Shown here piece after piece: positions 27,801 to 35,999 of a stretch of 64,000 nucleotides of DNA (within the stretch, counting starts at the first letter, position 1; each line of letters starts with the position of its first letter). The notes beneath the pieces are model-generated. The model saw only the letters and a list, made by a program, of their open reading frames with translations, did no database searches and was not told the origin of the DNA. The translations under genes and the position numbers were made by a program. Origin of the DNA: Halocaridina rubra (lineage: Eukaryota > Arthropoda > Malacostraca > Decapoda > Atyidae). The stretch is from NCBI GenBank assembly GCA_037179515.1, contig JAXCGZ010015129.1, positions 131,501-195,500 of the forward strand, given 5' to 3'.

Positions 27801-30800
27801 CACTACAATGGAAAACACTACCTCACCCTCATTTATTGCGGCCCAAGTCGCTTCACTTTGTGGCACAAACTGCGTTATGAGAATTGTGAGATCGTAATGC
27901 GGTTATTAGCTCGGGTGTTTTGTGAACGTGGGCCCCCTCGGGAGATATTAACTGACAATGCAGCAATTTTTAGGAATCAAAAGTTCAAGGATTTCATCGG
28001 TAAGTGGGGGTGTAGTCTGCAGTTTCGATGTGCATATGTTCCTGAAGGTAATTCCATAGTTGAGAGGGTTCATTGTTCGATCAAGAGGATAGCTGGCAGA
28101 ACTCGCTGTGATATCAGAGAAGCTGTATATTTGCACAACATAACTCCGTTGGATGATGTGAACAAGGACACTGCACCCATTAATGTGGTTCACAAGTATT
28201 TGGCAAGAATCAAGGGAGTAGATGAAGTCCAGGAGCAGGATGCAGGTGGCGATTGCCAGTACAAGGTAGGGGAGGTGGTGTGGGTTAAGGGCCCCCAAAA
28301 CAGGTGGTTCAAGAAGTTCGAGTATGGAAGAGTAACAAAGCTGATCTCCCCCCCAAGTGGCATAAGTGGATGGCATACCCCGACATGTGAAGGATCTCAG
28401 GTGTCGCATTATTAGCACAGAGGAGAGGTCAGAGAGACTGGGAAGCGGAGGTGAGGATGAGACTGAGGATGATGAGCCTCTAATGATAGGATTCAGCGAG
28501 AGTGACACTGACTGTTCATTGAGTGAACACCTCATGGGAGATGAACTGGAGGGGCAGGCTGTGGCCCCTCGGAGATGTTTCAAGCACAAGTTGTCCCCAC
28601 TCGGCTTTGTTGTTGAATTCAAATTCAGGAGGATTGTGTAGGCAGGGTGAGAAGTGGGAGGTGGGTTGCTTTTTTGTGATGTGAATAAAGTCGAAGTTTT
28701 GGGAGAGAGGGTAGAAAGTCTAGGGGTGAACATCGTGATCGTCATTGTTATGGTTGTTATTGTTGTGTTGAGGTCTGGAGAAGCCCACGCCAGTGTTAGT
28801 ATAAGTCATCCTGATTTCGATTCCTATTTATTTTGGTATATTAGTACATGGGTTTATTTGCTTGTTTATAATTAGGAAGTGGTTGTGGCTTTGTGTTTTC
28901 TATGTTAGGGGAGAAGATGGGTATTATTAGGACTGGGAAAGATAGATATTGGCTGTGGTGTAGGCTGGTCTATAAGCCTACTGGAAAGTGTTGGCCTGCT
29001 GTTTATTGACGTCTGAGGTTGTCTAGCATAGGTCTCTAGTATCGACGAGTCGCCTGCGGATCTTAGAGGTGAGAACAAACTTTGTGAGTTTTTTTTTATT
29101 TCCTATAGGCTATTTCCGTCCACAATACATTACCAAATTCATTTTGCACAGCACAACCCAGTTCTACGTAGCAGACCATAATGTCTGTGTTAAGTACATA
29201 TAAATAGGCTAACACAGTAAACAATAACAGATAGTTTGTATTACTGAGTAGGGGAAGCAAATGAAAGGTGGATCTTACGGCAATAGAGGCACCATGGTGT
29301 CATGCAGTCTTGTGATCAGACTAATCAATCTATTATGATATGATTTGGCCAGGCATGGACAGTAAATCTTTATCTATAGGTGGCCTTTATCCTATAAAAT
29401 AACTTGCCTCATATAGTGGATGGTTGGAGTATCAAGTACCTTCCCCTGAGAGGGAGGCAAGAATGCCTCCTCCATGTTCCCCCTGAGTGCCTTAAAGGCG
29501 ACTACATGGAGCAGAGCAATGGGATTGAGAAGCCCTTCCTTAGTATTTTCCTTCCACAAAGAGTCAAGTTTTTTACTTTGACTAAACCATCCCTTATAAG
29601 GGGAATAATGACTTTTGTATATAGATAGATCAAGAACCTTACCTGTTTTTGTACATCCTACAATCAAAGAATAATTACTGATAAGCTGCACAGGTGCACT
29701 GAAAATATATTTAAAAACATATTGTTTGTTATTGAAGAAATTGTTTTGATTTATTTTTCAGATATTTGGAGTTGTCGAGAAGTATGCCCCTGGTTTCAGG
29801 GACAGTATTATAGGGTATGAAGTTTTGCCACCACCAGATTTGGAATGTATATTTGGACTCACCGGAGGGGTAGGTTTTATTAATAAAGAAATTAATTACT
29901 AATCAATTACTTTATTTATATATTAATTATATAGAAAACTAACTTTGATCTACAATGACCTATTGCCATACTTATGTCCTTACTCACTTACCTTTGTCGT
30001 ACATATTCATGCTTAGAGCTTCTTATTATTATTATTATTATTGCCATTTTATGTCACTCTCAATCTCCATTAGAATGAGATTGGGTACAGACATTTTTGA
30101 GCAAGGGAATGAATGTAGGCTACATGCTTAAAGCTTTGTTTTCAAATGTTCCATTTATTACTGTGTAGGTATAGCTAAATTTATCTTCTTGCTCTCCTTT
30201 GGTGATGCAAACTTCTGCATCTTATATCTGGTATCAAATTTCTTCTCTAAAGTAAACAATATTCGCTAATATGTTACTTTAGATGACTAGATGTCCACCG
30301 CAGGGCGTTAGGAAGGACATCAAATCTTCATTTCCTGGGTCCAACTTGTCTGTGTCCATCTCCATTCAGAAAGGGAATAAGTGTGCTAATAAATTATACT
30401 ATGTAGCATTTAATTGGTCTACTGATGATGCACAGAATAGCCCTTGTCTACTTAGTGGCCTGCTTCTTGGAAATACTCTCAGGCAATTAATGTCTCTTGA
30501 AGTAGATTTTTACCCTAACCATATTTTTTATTTACAGGTCAAAAGTTTCCACATAAATAATAAAACCCACCTTTAATTTACGTAACTTTGTACTTCCTAT
30601 AATTTTTCATCCGTAGACGACACATATCAGTGACTTTTGCCAAAGATCAGCTCTATTGTGGGTATTCATGAGAATGGGGATTGCAGTAAAGCAGTCGTTA
30701 GAGCTCTCAACTCGGGACATAAAAAGCCTATGTTCGACTCCACTCCAGGATGTAAGGAAGGGCTTCCAAAGTTATTTCTCGGCTCCAACCTGTCTGGGTC

Positions 30801-31577
30801 CACTATAATTCAATTGGAAATTAATCGTGACACATAAAACAGCAATCAACAACAGATAGCCAATTATATATGTTGTATATTGTCTTGATAGTTTATGAAC
30901 ATTCTCTCTACCACTTGCTTTTAAAATAGACTATCCATCTTGTTTTGATATTAACTTGTTTACAAAACAGTTGTGTTTCCCGTTTTATGTCACTCTTAAT
31001 CCCCATTTTGGTGGTGGAAACTGATTGCAATTGGGGAATTAAGGCTTGATGCCCCTCCTAATGCCCCGTGATGAACTCAATTGTGGGTCTGCCACTTCCC
31101 GTGGCGAGTGCTCAACTACTACTCTACTGTAGTCCCCTACAAAGTAGCTACTTGCCAATTTATGTCTCATTATTAAATCCCCTATGGGGGTCGACACAGA
31201 GAGGTTGAAGCTGAGGAATCAAGGCTGCATGCCCTTTTCAGTATCCAATGGTGGGCTCATTCACGGGTCTGTCTGTCACTTCCTGATTAGAGTACTCTAA
31301 CTACTGTGCTACTGCAGGCCCCATGCAAAGTAGCTGTGTGTAAGTATAAAAACAAGGATGGTATCACTATAATAATGTAAATTACTCTTTATTTCAGAAT
31401 ATCTTCCATGGTGCCATGTCTCTAGATCAGCTCTTTATATCGCGGCCTTCACTTTCACACCCAAGTCCGTTTACTCCAATCTCTGGACTCCTTTTGTGTG
31501 GCTCTGGTGCACATCCAGGAGGGGGAGTTATGGGAGCACCTGGTCGACTAGCAGCGCTTTCAGCACTTCAGCTGTAG
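9671..31577 (+). CDS. PYROXD2: PYROXD2 homologue, 3' part of the gene (four exons)
   Basis: The gene encodes a pyridine nucleotide-disulphide oxidoreductase domain protein 2-like enzyme, an FAD-dependent oxidoreductase of the phytoene-desaturase-like family; the vertebrate protein is reported in mitochondria. Coding joins 9671-9827, 21115-21268, 29762-29869 and 31398-31577. Joined in phase, the exons match the known C-terminal half in order: [62 protein letters not shown] and the C-terminal flavin motif [13 protein letters not shown]. All seven visible splice sites are GT or AG. The N-terminal exons, including the Rossmann GxGxxG, are not in the window. Introns of about 11.3, 8.5 and 1.5 kb are mostly transposons. 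Nothing suggests that it is broken. Confidence 0.9.
9828..11119 (+). other. PYROXD2 intron, unique stretch
   Basis: AT-rich intron with one SINE (10030-10190). No coding or RNA gene was recognised in the remainder. Confidence 0.6.
10030..10190 (-). mobile_element. tRNA-derived SINE
   Basis: It matches the other SINE copies in reverse: AATCTCCATTTGAAT at one end, GGCTGGATGCCCTTCCTAAC in the middle, and a tRNA-like promoter part ending near 10185. It is diverged. Confidence 0.7.
11120..12438 (+). pseudogene. RTE-clade LINE, reverse transcriptase to C-terminus, inactivated
   Basis: One frame stays open over about 1.3 kb apart from three nonsense codons (11611-11613, 12073-12075 and about 12226). 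The RT is read as [38 protein letters not shown] and the catalytic LFADDIDLV, followed by RYLGSNL and [10 protein letters not shown]. The C-terminal end has the RTE signature WYGHCVRR and [13 protein letters not shown]. It is truncated at the 5' side: the endonuclease is missing and it starts at [18 protein letters not shown]. It lies in the sense direction in a PYROXD2 intron. Single-base nonsense changes with no frameshift suggest a fairly young copy. Confidence 0.88.
12440..15353 (+). other. PYROXD2 intron between RTE and Gypsy elements
   Basis: AT-rich sequence. Apart from a SINE at 14100-14275, no gene or recognised repeat was seen; short open frames here look random. Confidence 0.55.
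14100..14275 (+). mobile_element. tRNA-derived SINE
   Basis: It begins with a tRNA-like pol III promoter: an A-box-like TATGGTTAGAGCAGTCGACT and a B-box-like GATCGAATCC about 35 bp on. The body has CCCAGCCCCAAGCTGCTTCT and ends AATGGGGATTAATAGGGCC. It is the best-preserved promoter of this SINE family in the window. Confidence 0.75.
15354..15781 (-). repeat. Gypsy 3' LTR
   Basis: A 428-bp repeat of the copy at 20297. It ends TG...CA in both readings and is preceded in sense by a polypurine tract at 15782-15797. Confidence 0.9.
15899..18830 (-). pseudogene. Gypsy pol: protease, RT, RNase H, integrase
   Basis: The protease reads [11 protein letters not shown] with the downstream GLLGLNWI; the usual DTGA is DTAA here. 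The RT has [41 protein letters not shown] and the catalytic FVDDIVVGG. RNase H shows [14 protein letters not shown] and ALVTDHKPL. Integrase has the HHCC zinc region (HEGH...CQNC), a first Asp in LHIDYAGPF near 16680, TDNGPQF, and the glutamate in [13 protein letters not shown]. The frame is continuous from protease through the zinc region but is broken by stops near 18352, 17689, 17602 and 16738, and by a frameshift near 16545 inside integrase. It is not functional. Confidence 0.88.
18781..19818 (-). pseudogene. Gypsy gag with zinc knuckle, broken
   Basis: The start is at [20 protein letters not shown]. The capsid-like part is split between two frames near 19620-19770 and again near 19400-19490. 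The end holds Cys/His clusters ([31 protein letters not shown]), the latter a CCHC nucleocapsid zinc knuckle. Gag packages the element RNA in virus-like particles. Several frameshifts make it non-functional. Confidence 0.8.
20150..20296 (-). repeat. Duplicated LTR end and primer-binding region
   Basis: Bases 20176-20290 repeat the first about 115 bp of the adjacent LTR. In sense order the layout is LTR, TTATTGGCGACGAAAATGGG, a second LTR end, then TTATTGGACGACGGGATG. The first junction resembles a tRNA-Ser-type primer site (TGGCGACGAGGATGGG, from general knowledge) with two differences. The second is a less clear match. Confidence 0.7.
20297..20724 (-). repeat. Gypsy 5' LTR
   Basis: The 428-bp partner of 15354-15781, about 97% identical by eye. 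The flanking host bases after it are GATGAA. Confidence 0.9.
20845..21030 (+). repeat. Interspersed repeat family R3
   Basis: It shares with 29438-29632, in the same order, CCTCCTCCATGT, a CGACTA core, AATCAAGTCTTTTGCTTTGACT and CCCTTATAAAGGGG. It ends in TTTTGTATATAGATAGATGG. The common GATA-type tail suggests a retroposed or microsatellite-ended element. Confidence 0.6.
21115..21268 (+). CDS. PYROXD2: PYROXD2 exon
   Basis: The acceptor is TTTTGTTGCAG and the donor GTATGC. One base completes the split codon from the exon at 9671; then 51 codons end exactly on a codon boundary. It includes [20 protein letters not shown] and FFTQYTPY, matching the conserved TLAPPG...SLFTQYTPY block. Confidence 0.9.
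21639..21747 (+). repeat. 5' LTR, first half
   Basis: It matches 28655-28763 (AATAAAGTCGAAGTTTTG, GAGGGTAGAAAGTC). It is interrupted at TTATTGT by the LINE insertion. Confidence 0.85.
21748..24660 (-). mobile_element. CR1/L2-like LINE copy D, diverged, inside an LTR
   Basis: Minus-strand copy with many indels. The coding fragments read in order EN ([20 protein letters not shown]), RT ([12 protein letters not shown]) and the C-terminus ([10 protein letters not shown] region). A deletion near 22557 removes the catalytic FADD segment. The 3' terminal hairpin arm and 14-bp repeats are also missing, so the copy begins at the GGGAAGAT end of the tail. The 5' end lies in ORF1 and joins the LTR across a shared TGTGTT. 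The ORF1 slippery heptamer is still present near 24575. Divergence makes it older than copies A-C. Confidence 0.85.
24661..25018 (+). repeat. 5' LTR, second half
   Basis: GTTGAGGTCTGGAGGAGCCC through CTATTTCCATTCA. It aligns along its length with 28775-29122, with scattered differences. Confidence 0.85.
25080..25712 (+). pseudogene. gag of the second LTR element
   Basis: It begins [20 protein letters not shown], about 60 bp after the LTR. A frameshift and stop near 25278 separate it from a second piece with [13 protein letters not shown] and [16 protein letters not shown], the capsid-like part. The end is [14 protein letters not shown], a CCHC zinc knuckle that binds RNA. Confidence 0.8.
25730..28415 (+). 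pseudogene. pol of the second LTR element, multiply broken
   Basis: A protease-like part reads [14 protein letters not shown] near 26000. The RT has [12 protein letters not shown] and the catalytic-type [11 protein letters not shown] near 26700. RNase H shows [15 protein letters not shown] and [12 protein letters not shown] at 27140-27290. Integrase has a first Asp in [15 protein letters not shown] (27785), the second in ILTDNAAIF, and the glutamate in [10 protein letters not shown] (28045-28080). The last clean frame is 27783-28415. Stops and frameshifts occur at many points, so it is dead. This integrase type is clearly retroelement but I cannot place the clade. Confidence 0.78.
28655..29122 (+). 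repeat. 3' LTR of the second LTR element
   Basis: A 468-bp uninterrupted LTR. A purine tract lies at 28640-28654. AATACAT follows from 29124. Confidence 0.85.
29438..29632 (+). repeat. Interspersed repeat family R3
   Basis: Same order of blocks as 20845-21030: CCTCCTCCATGT, AAAGGCGACTA, AAGAGTCAAGTTTTTTACTT, CCCTTATAAGGGG and a TATATAGATAGAT end. Confidence 0.6.
29762..29869 (+). CDS. PYROXD2: PYROXD2 exon
   Basis: Exactly 36 codons in phase 0, between TTATTTTTCAG and GTAGGT. It encodes [19 protein letters not shown] and [14 protein letters not shown], a strongly conserved block of the family. Confidence 0.92.
30045..30390. mobile_element. Two partial SINE copies
   Basis: A short reverse piece lies at 30045-30110 (TTTTATGTCACTCTCAATC). 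A forward piece at 30285-30390 has GTTAGGAAGGACATC and CCATCTCCATTCAG. Both match the body of the tRNA-derived SINE. Confidence 0.55.
30660..30855 (+). mobile_element. tRNA-derived SINE
   Basis: A-box-like GCAGTCGTTAGAGC and B-box-like GTTCGACTCC, then GGAAGGGCTTCC, CTCGGCTCCAACCTGTCTGG, ending ACACATAAAACAGC. Confidence 0.75.
30980..31145 (-). mobile_element. tRNA-derived SINE
   Basis: Reverse copy: TTTATGTCACTCTTAATCCC, GGCTTGATGCCCCTCCTAAT, GTGGGTCTGCCACTTCC, CTACTGTAGTCCCC. Confidence 0.72.
31165..31325 (-). mobile_element. tRNA-derived SINE
   Basis: Reverse copy 20 bp from the previous one, with AAATCCCCTATGGGGGTCGA, GGCTGCATGCCC and CTACTGTGCTACTGCAGGCC. Confidence 0.72.
31398..31577 (+). 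CDS. PYROXD2: PYROXD2 last coding exon
   Basis: It follows CTTTATTTCAG in phase 0 and ends in TAG at 31575-31577. It encodes [18 protein letters not shown] and the C-terminal flavin-contact motif [20 protein letters not shown], then a short alanine/leucine-rich tail. The length of the end matches the family. Confidence 0.92.
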   Translation, partial: NIFHGAMSLDQLFISRPSLSHPSPFTPISGLLLCGSGAHPGGGVMGAPGRLAALSALQL

Positions 31578-31700
31578 TTCTTAATCATTTGTGTTATAAA
31601 TGGTATATCTCGAATTCTTTATACCTTTTTTTTTTTTTTACAGCATTAACTACATGGTATAAATGGTGTCTCTTATATTCTTATTACTCTTTATTTACAG

Positions 31701-31706
31701 AATAAA
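31701..31706 (+). terminator. Candidate PYROXD2 poly(A) signal
   Basis: AATAAA 124 nt after the stop codon, the first canonical hexamer downstream. Use of this site is inferred. Confidence 0.5.
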
Positions 31707-33830
31707 TTATCAATTATACTTTTTAAGCATTATATGTGGTACATCTCCAATTCTTTTTACTTTTTGTTTAGCACATTGTCATGTAATAAATGGAATATAG
31801 AAATTTTGAATACAGTACTTTTTCTTTACAGCATAAACTATACTGACAGCAAGTGATAATATATTTGCTGCTAAGAGTTTTATATATATGTACTTTGTTA
31901 TTCAAAAGAACAATTTTCTTTGCGGTGAATGATGGTACTTCATTAATAATGTAATTTTAAGGTACTGAACATAAAATTTGGAATACAATAGTCAGACTAT
32001 ATATGGTTTTAGGTAATTCATTATGGGCTTAGCCTCCACAAGGGAAATTAAAAGACCACTGGAAAAAAAATTTATATTTGAGGAAACATTCCAAAACAGC
32101 AGAAATTTTTTGTAATAAATTAAGTAAGTTATATTATACTTCACTAGTCTAACTTTTGATGAGCTCACGTTTTCAAAAACAACTACATCTGGTTCAAAGC
32201 TAGAAAAAGACGAGTGTCTGGTGATGTATTGCTCTTATCAGTGTTTTATCAATAATCAGTATTTCTGTATGACGATAAATACTGTATTCCAGGGCAAATG
32301 CTATTGTATAAATACGAGGTTGCACACTAATTGTATCTTAGATTCGAATCCTGGCTAGGGGAAATATGTTTCATAAGGTACACTATCGAAATTCAGATAA
32401 AACTTTATAAAGCTCCCCAACTTATGAACAACTGAGTTAAGAACATTCACAGATACGAACAAAAACCTACCCATGTATTAAAGTATGCAATAATTTACTG
32501 TATTATTTTATTATTATTACTGTACTAAAATTCATTAATACTGTATACTTTATGGTTTCTGTATTAGTTAAGTGTCTTTAGCCTAAGTACTGTACAGTAG
32601 TACATATGCATGTACTGTACAGTACTTTATTTTTTTGTTTTACCAAAAGACAACTTACGAACAATTCTATTTGTGAACAAACTTTTGGAACCTAACTCAT
32701 TTGTAAGTTGAGGAGTGTCTGTATTCAAAAGGATGTTACTCCATTTGATCGTAATTTTGCTTGAACTCTTCTTATAAAGAAATTATGGTTTTTATATATA
32801 TAGAGAGAGACTGATATATAATTTTCTGGTCAGGTATTATACAGGGATGCATATGAATTATTGAGGGTAGAGTTTAAGATCCACCCTTGTATACCCTGTG
32901 TGTTGTAAGAGCTGATAGAAATAGGGAGTCTAGGGAAGAGTATGATTATATAAATCTGCTTTTCTCTATTATAACTGATGACTGCTAGTTTCATAATAAA
33001 AAAAATTTAATGGTACATATTTTAAAGTTAGCTCTTTTCAACAGCAGTATTTTTGTAGTAAAGTAATGGAGTGTGTATATGCTTCTTACATATTAAAAAG
33101 ATATTGTGATATACAGATGTTATAATCCACGCATATGTATATAATTATTAATAATAATTTCGCATCAGAGAGGAATGTATATGTTAAATAGGGTTCCAAA
33201 ACCATATGTAAGATATATAAATTTCTCTTTAATGCAAAATCATTAAGGAAAGTATCCAGAGAAATTTCTTTTTACCAGGTAATTATTAGTGGTGGTAGTA
33301 ACTGCGTTTCGGAAATAAATATCTAATTTTAGTTATGAAATAAGCTAGAAAGAAAAGTAATATCTGCATTGGAATAGCTAGTAGCTTAATTATTATGATG
33401 TAAAAGCAAAGAGCGGAACCATTTATACATTATAAAAAAATACATTGTCTAAGACTCAAAGCAATAGTGCAGTAACATATTAGATTTTATGCTTTATGAA
33501 ATAGGCAATATACAGCATTGTATGGCAATCTTTTAAAAATATGAAAAATAATTCTCTATGTAATGTTAACTTCAATGACAAAGTTTATTTATATTTTACA
33601 GTGAGCTGCATAGCTTAATCATGCTAATAAGAAATTGCTTTTCAGAGGTTCAATTGGTACCTACATCTGATTCCAAAACTTTGTAAAAGCATGTCTCTCA
33701 TTAACTTTAGCTATTAGGTAAGTAATTTAAAAAAGCATATAATGGTGTGCAGTGAATATAAGCAACCATAAATGAACGTTCTCTAATAAAACCGCAAAAA
33801 GGTATAAGTATGTACAATATGTATTATTGA
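31707..33830. other. Intergenic DNA between convergent genes
   Basis: AT-rich. Apart from a MITE at 32408-32723, nothing recognisable was seen. Confidence 0.55.
32408..32723. mobile_element. Non-autonomous DNA transposon (MITE)
   Basis: The ends are inverted: left CTCCCCAACTTATGAACAAC and right, reverse-complemented, CTCCTCAACTTACAAATGAG. A second inner inverted block (TACGAACAA / TTGTTCGTA) follows. It is about 315 bp with no coding frame. A mariner/Tigger relationship is likely from the end style but not shown. Confidence 0.6.
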
Positions 33831-33960
33831 TGTAGTATAATAATCCCTATACTTTTGGGGACTGCTGCCTCCATCAACTGGGGGGACACAGCTGATCAGT
33901 TATATCCTACAGCTGAAGGAGGGAGTAGTCTCCGAATATCTAGGGATTATTTTACTACAA
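33831..33960. repeat. Fold-back inverted repeat
   Basis: The outer 19 bases of the arms differ at one position (TGTAGTATAATAATCCCTA versus TGTAGTAAAATAATCCCTA), then about 30 bp of weaker pairing, around a 30-bp loop. It lies about 40 bp past the ACTMAP poly(A) signal. It may be a MITE. Confidence 0.7.
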
Positions 33961-33998
33961 CAAAAATGTATAATAGATATAAATATACCTTCTAAAGT

Positions 33999-34004
33999 TT
34001 TATT
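33999..34004 (-). terminator. Candidate ACTMAP poly(A) signal
   Basis: AATAAA on the minus strand, 84 nt after the stop codon. Confidence 0.5.
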
Positions 34005-34088
34005 GAACAACCTCCATGGTGCACAATGTTGGGAAGCACATTATTCTTGGGGTTAACAGACTAGTATTTTAGTACAAATGGCGTCCTA

Positions 34089-34761
34089 CTACTGTTTTTT
34101 CAATGAGTCTGGCTTATCCTGGAGTATTCCTACTAAGTCTGAGAGAGCAGTCTTGGTTTTATGCAACACAACAACTTGACCAGCAAGTCCATCCTGAACA
34201 GAATCTATAATAAATTCACTTTCAATATCATTAGATGGTGGAGGATACTCAAATAGCTGATCATTACTCTCACAGATTTTTTCAAGTGATGAGGCAACAA
34301 GATTTCGACTTTTGCCTTGTCTCCATAAAACTACCATTTTCATATCATCTGTAGTACCGTCTATAAGCACGGGTGTATTCAGTCTACTACTACAAACACT
34401 CCAAGAATCTGTTTCTGCTGTTCTTCCCATCATGGTGTTTTTGATTATATCTGGTGTCTTCCAGCCATCAGAGGTTGATAAATTTGGAAGCTCTGGTGTT
34501 CTTGAAAGCCTGTGTCCTAATCTGGGAGATCCAGGAATAACAGGCGTACTAGGAGTTACATTTCCATCATGACATCCTGCGATGCCTCTTCTACTTCTAG
34601 GTCGCATGTGAAACAGATTGTCTACTCGGGAATCCAACTTGGATGCACCTCCCATATACATGTTTAGAGATGGGCATTGTACAAGGCAGCCACATATTAT
34701 ACCCCAATGAGCTTTGTGTCCTCTTCTTAGACTTGGCATGTGATTTTGGTCAGCATCATAG
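34089..34761 (-). CDS. ACTMAP: Actin maturation protease, last exon
   Basis: The actin maturation protease trims the acetylated N-terminal residue from immature actin. It has a C39-like papain fold. The exon follows an ATTTTAG acceptor and completes a proline codon split with the exon at 50031-50273. It opens YDADQNHMPSLRRGHKAHWG; the GHKAHW block carries the expected catalytic His. It ends with VVLWRQGKSRNL, SNDQLFEYPPP and DGLAGQVVVLHKTK, which match the family C-terminus. Between these blocks lies an insert of about 90 residues rich in Ser, Thr, Pro and Arg (PSTPVIPGSPRLG, SRTPELPNLS) that I do not recall in vertebrate proteins; it looks disordered. The stop is TAG at 34089-34091. Confidence 0.88.
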
Positions 34762-35544
34762 CTAAAATTCTTGTTAAGGAAATATCTAAATTAATATAAA
34801 AATGCAGCTGCACCAACAGAAGTTGCTTTGAAAAGAGCAGGTCTTTGGGAAAAAAATGTACTTTACTAGACTGCTAAATGTACTGTTTTTCTTGAGATGA
34901 CTTGATTAATCTTAAAGTGCAGTTAACATTGATCAACTCTAATATGAAAATCGTCATTCTTTGGTTGAAAAAAAAAACAAAATGTGCTTTGCTAGATTGC
35001 TATATAAAATGTAAAATTAAAGTTCTCAAGGCAAACAGATATGATCATTTGCTGCAGTAAAACTTAACTGGATGTACAAATTAATCAGATAAATGACTAA
35101 TTTTTTTTTTATATATCATAAACCTTATACTGTAAATACAATTCCCTCATCAAATGGAAAAAATTTATTTCTCATTCAGTTGTATTAAGAATCTAAGCAT
35201 AAGACTTTATATGCTGACAATACAGGCAGGTTTAATGTCCGTAAATCTGAATAAGCATATACGCAGCATTTTATTTAACTAATGCAAAGTAATTTATGTT
35301 TTTCTTTATGTGTCATAAACCACTGCATTTAGCAGCGTATCTGCTGTTGCTGTAAAAGAGCAAAGGTCGTAAGGCTTCATTATGCCCGAGTCATCTTCAC
35401 TTAATGTTTTGCAGCAATAATACAATTACAGGGAAGGATTTCCAATCCCCCCCATCCTCTGTAGGAAAGTATTATGATGCACTGGAAATACGTGGGTATC
35501 ATTTCTCCATTTCTTCCATGTTCAGGGATAACCTAAGAGCCAAA
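34762..35544 (-). other. ACTMAP intron, unannotated part
   Basis: AT-rich, with no recognised repeat or exon. Confidence 0.5.
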
Positions 35545-35999
35545 AGACTTACAGGAAAGAAAATCATCCTCATCGGGCCCGAGCACCAAGAAAACATTCA
35601 GATGAAAAAGCTGAAGCTTAAGGACAAGGCAGGAGTAAGCAAATGATAAACAGTAGGTATAGGACAGGCTGAAAGAATAGTCAAAGTACTGAAGACCTAG
35701 ATATATGCCAGGATTAGGCTCTTAAGACAATGATATATTTGCTTTTTGAAGGCAGAGAGGTCATAAGAGTTATAGGAAAGACAAAAAGAGGAATATAACT
35801 CCAGAGCCTGGAGTTGGAAAGGAAGAAGCAGTCACTGTACCAACCAATCCGTGAGCTACAAATCTCAGCACCGTGCCTGTGAGATGAGGCTGCTTGGCAA
35901 GTGTTACATGGCCTCGGCAGTGTGGGAAGTATGCAACTTGCCTACTCATCAGAGCAGTGATAGAAGTAGTAGCGATAGAAACGAGAAAAGAGAAGATAC

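Larger units (their letters stand above)
21639..29122 (+). mobile_element. LTR retrotransposon, Ty3/Gypsy-like (divergent), with a LINE in its 5' LTR
   Basis: Direct LTRs begin TGGGAGRTGGGTTGC at 21639 and 28655 and end TCCRTYCA at about 25018 and 29122. The 5' LTR is split by a CR1-like insertion (21748-24660), so its two halves are 21639-21747 and 24661-25018. A purine tract (AGGCAGGGTGAGAAG) sits just before the 3' LTR. Inside are gag with a zinc knuckle, protease, RT, RNase H and integrase in order, all broken. The heptamer AATACAT is found one base outside both ends and may be the target duplication. The superfamily is tentative. It lies in the sense direction in a PYROXD2 intron. Confidence 0.82.

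Noticed and set aside
35404..35646. Open frame starting MFCSNNTITGKDF as a host exon
   Set aside because: Its second half is the reverse of the Jockey 3' UTR and the first half has no recognisable conservation or splice support.
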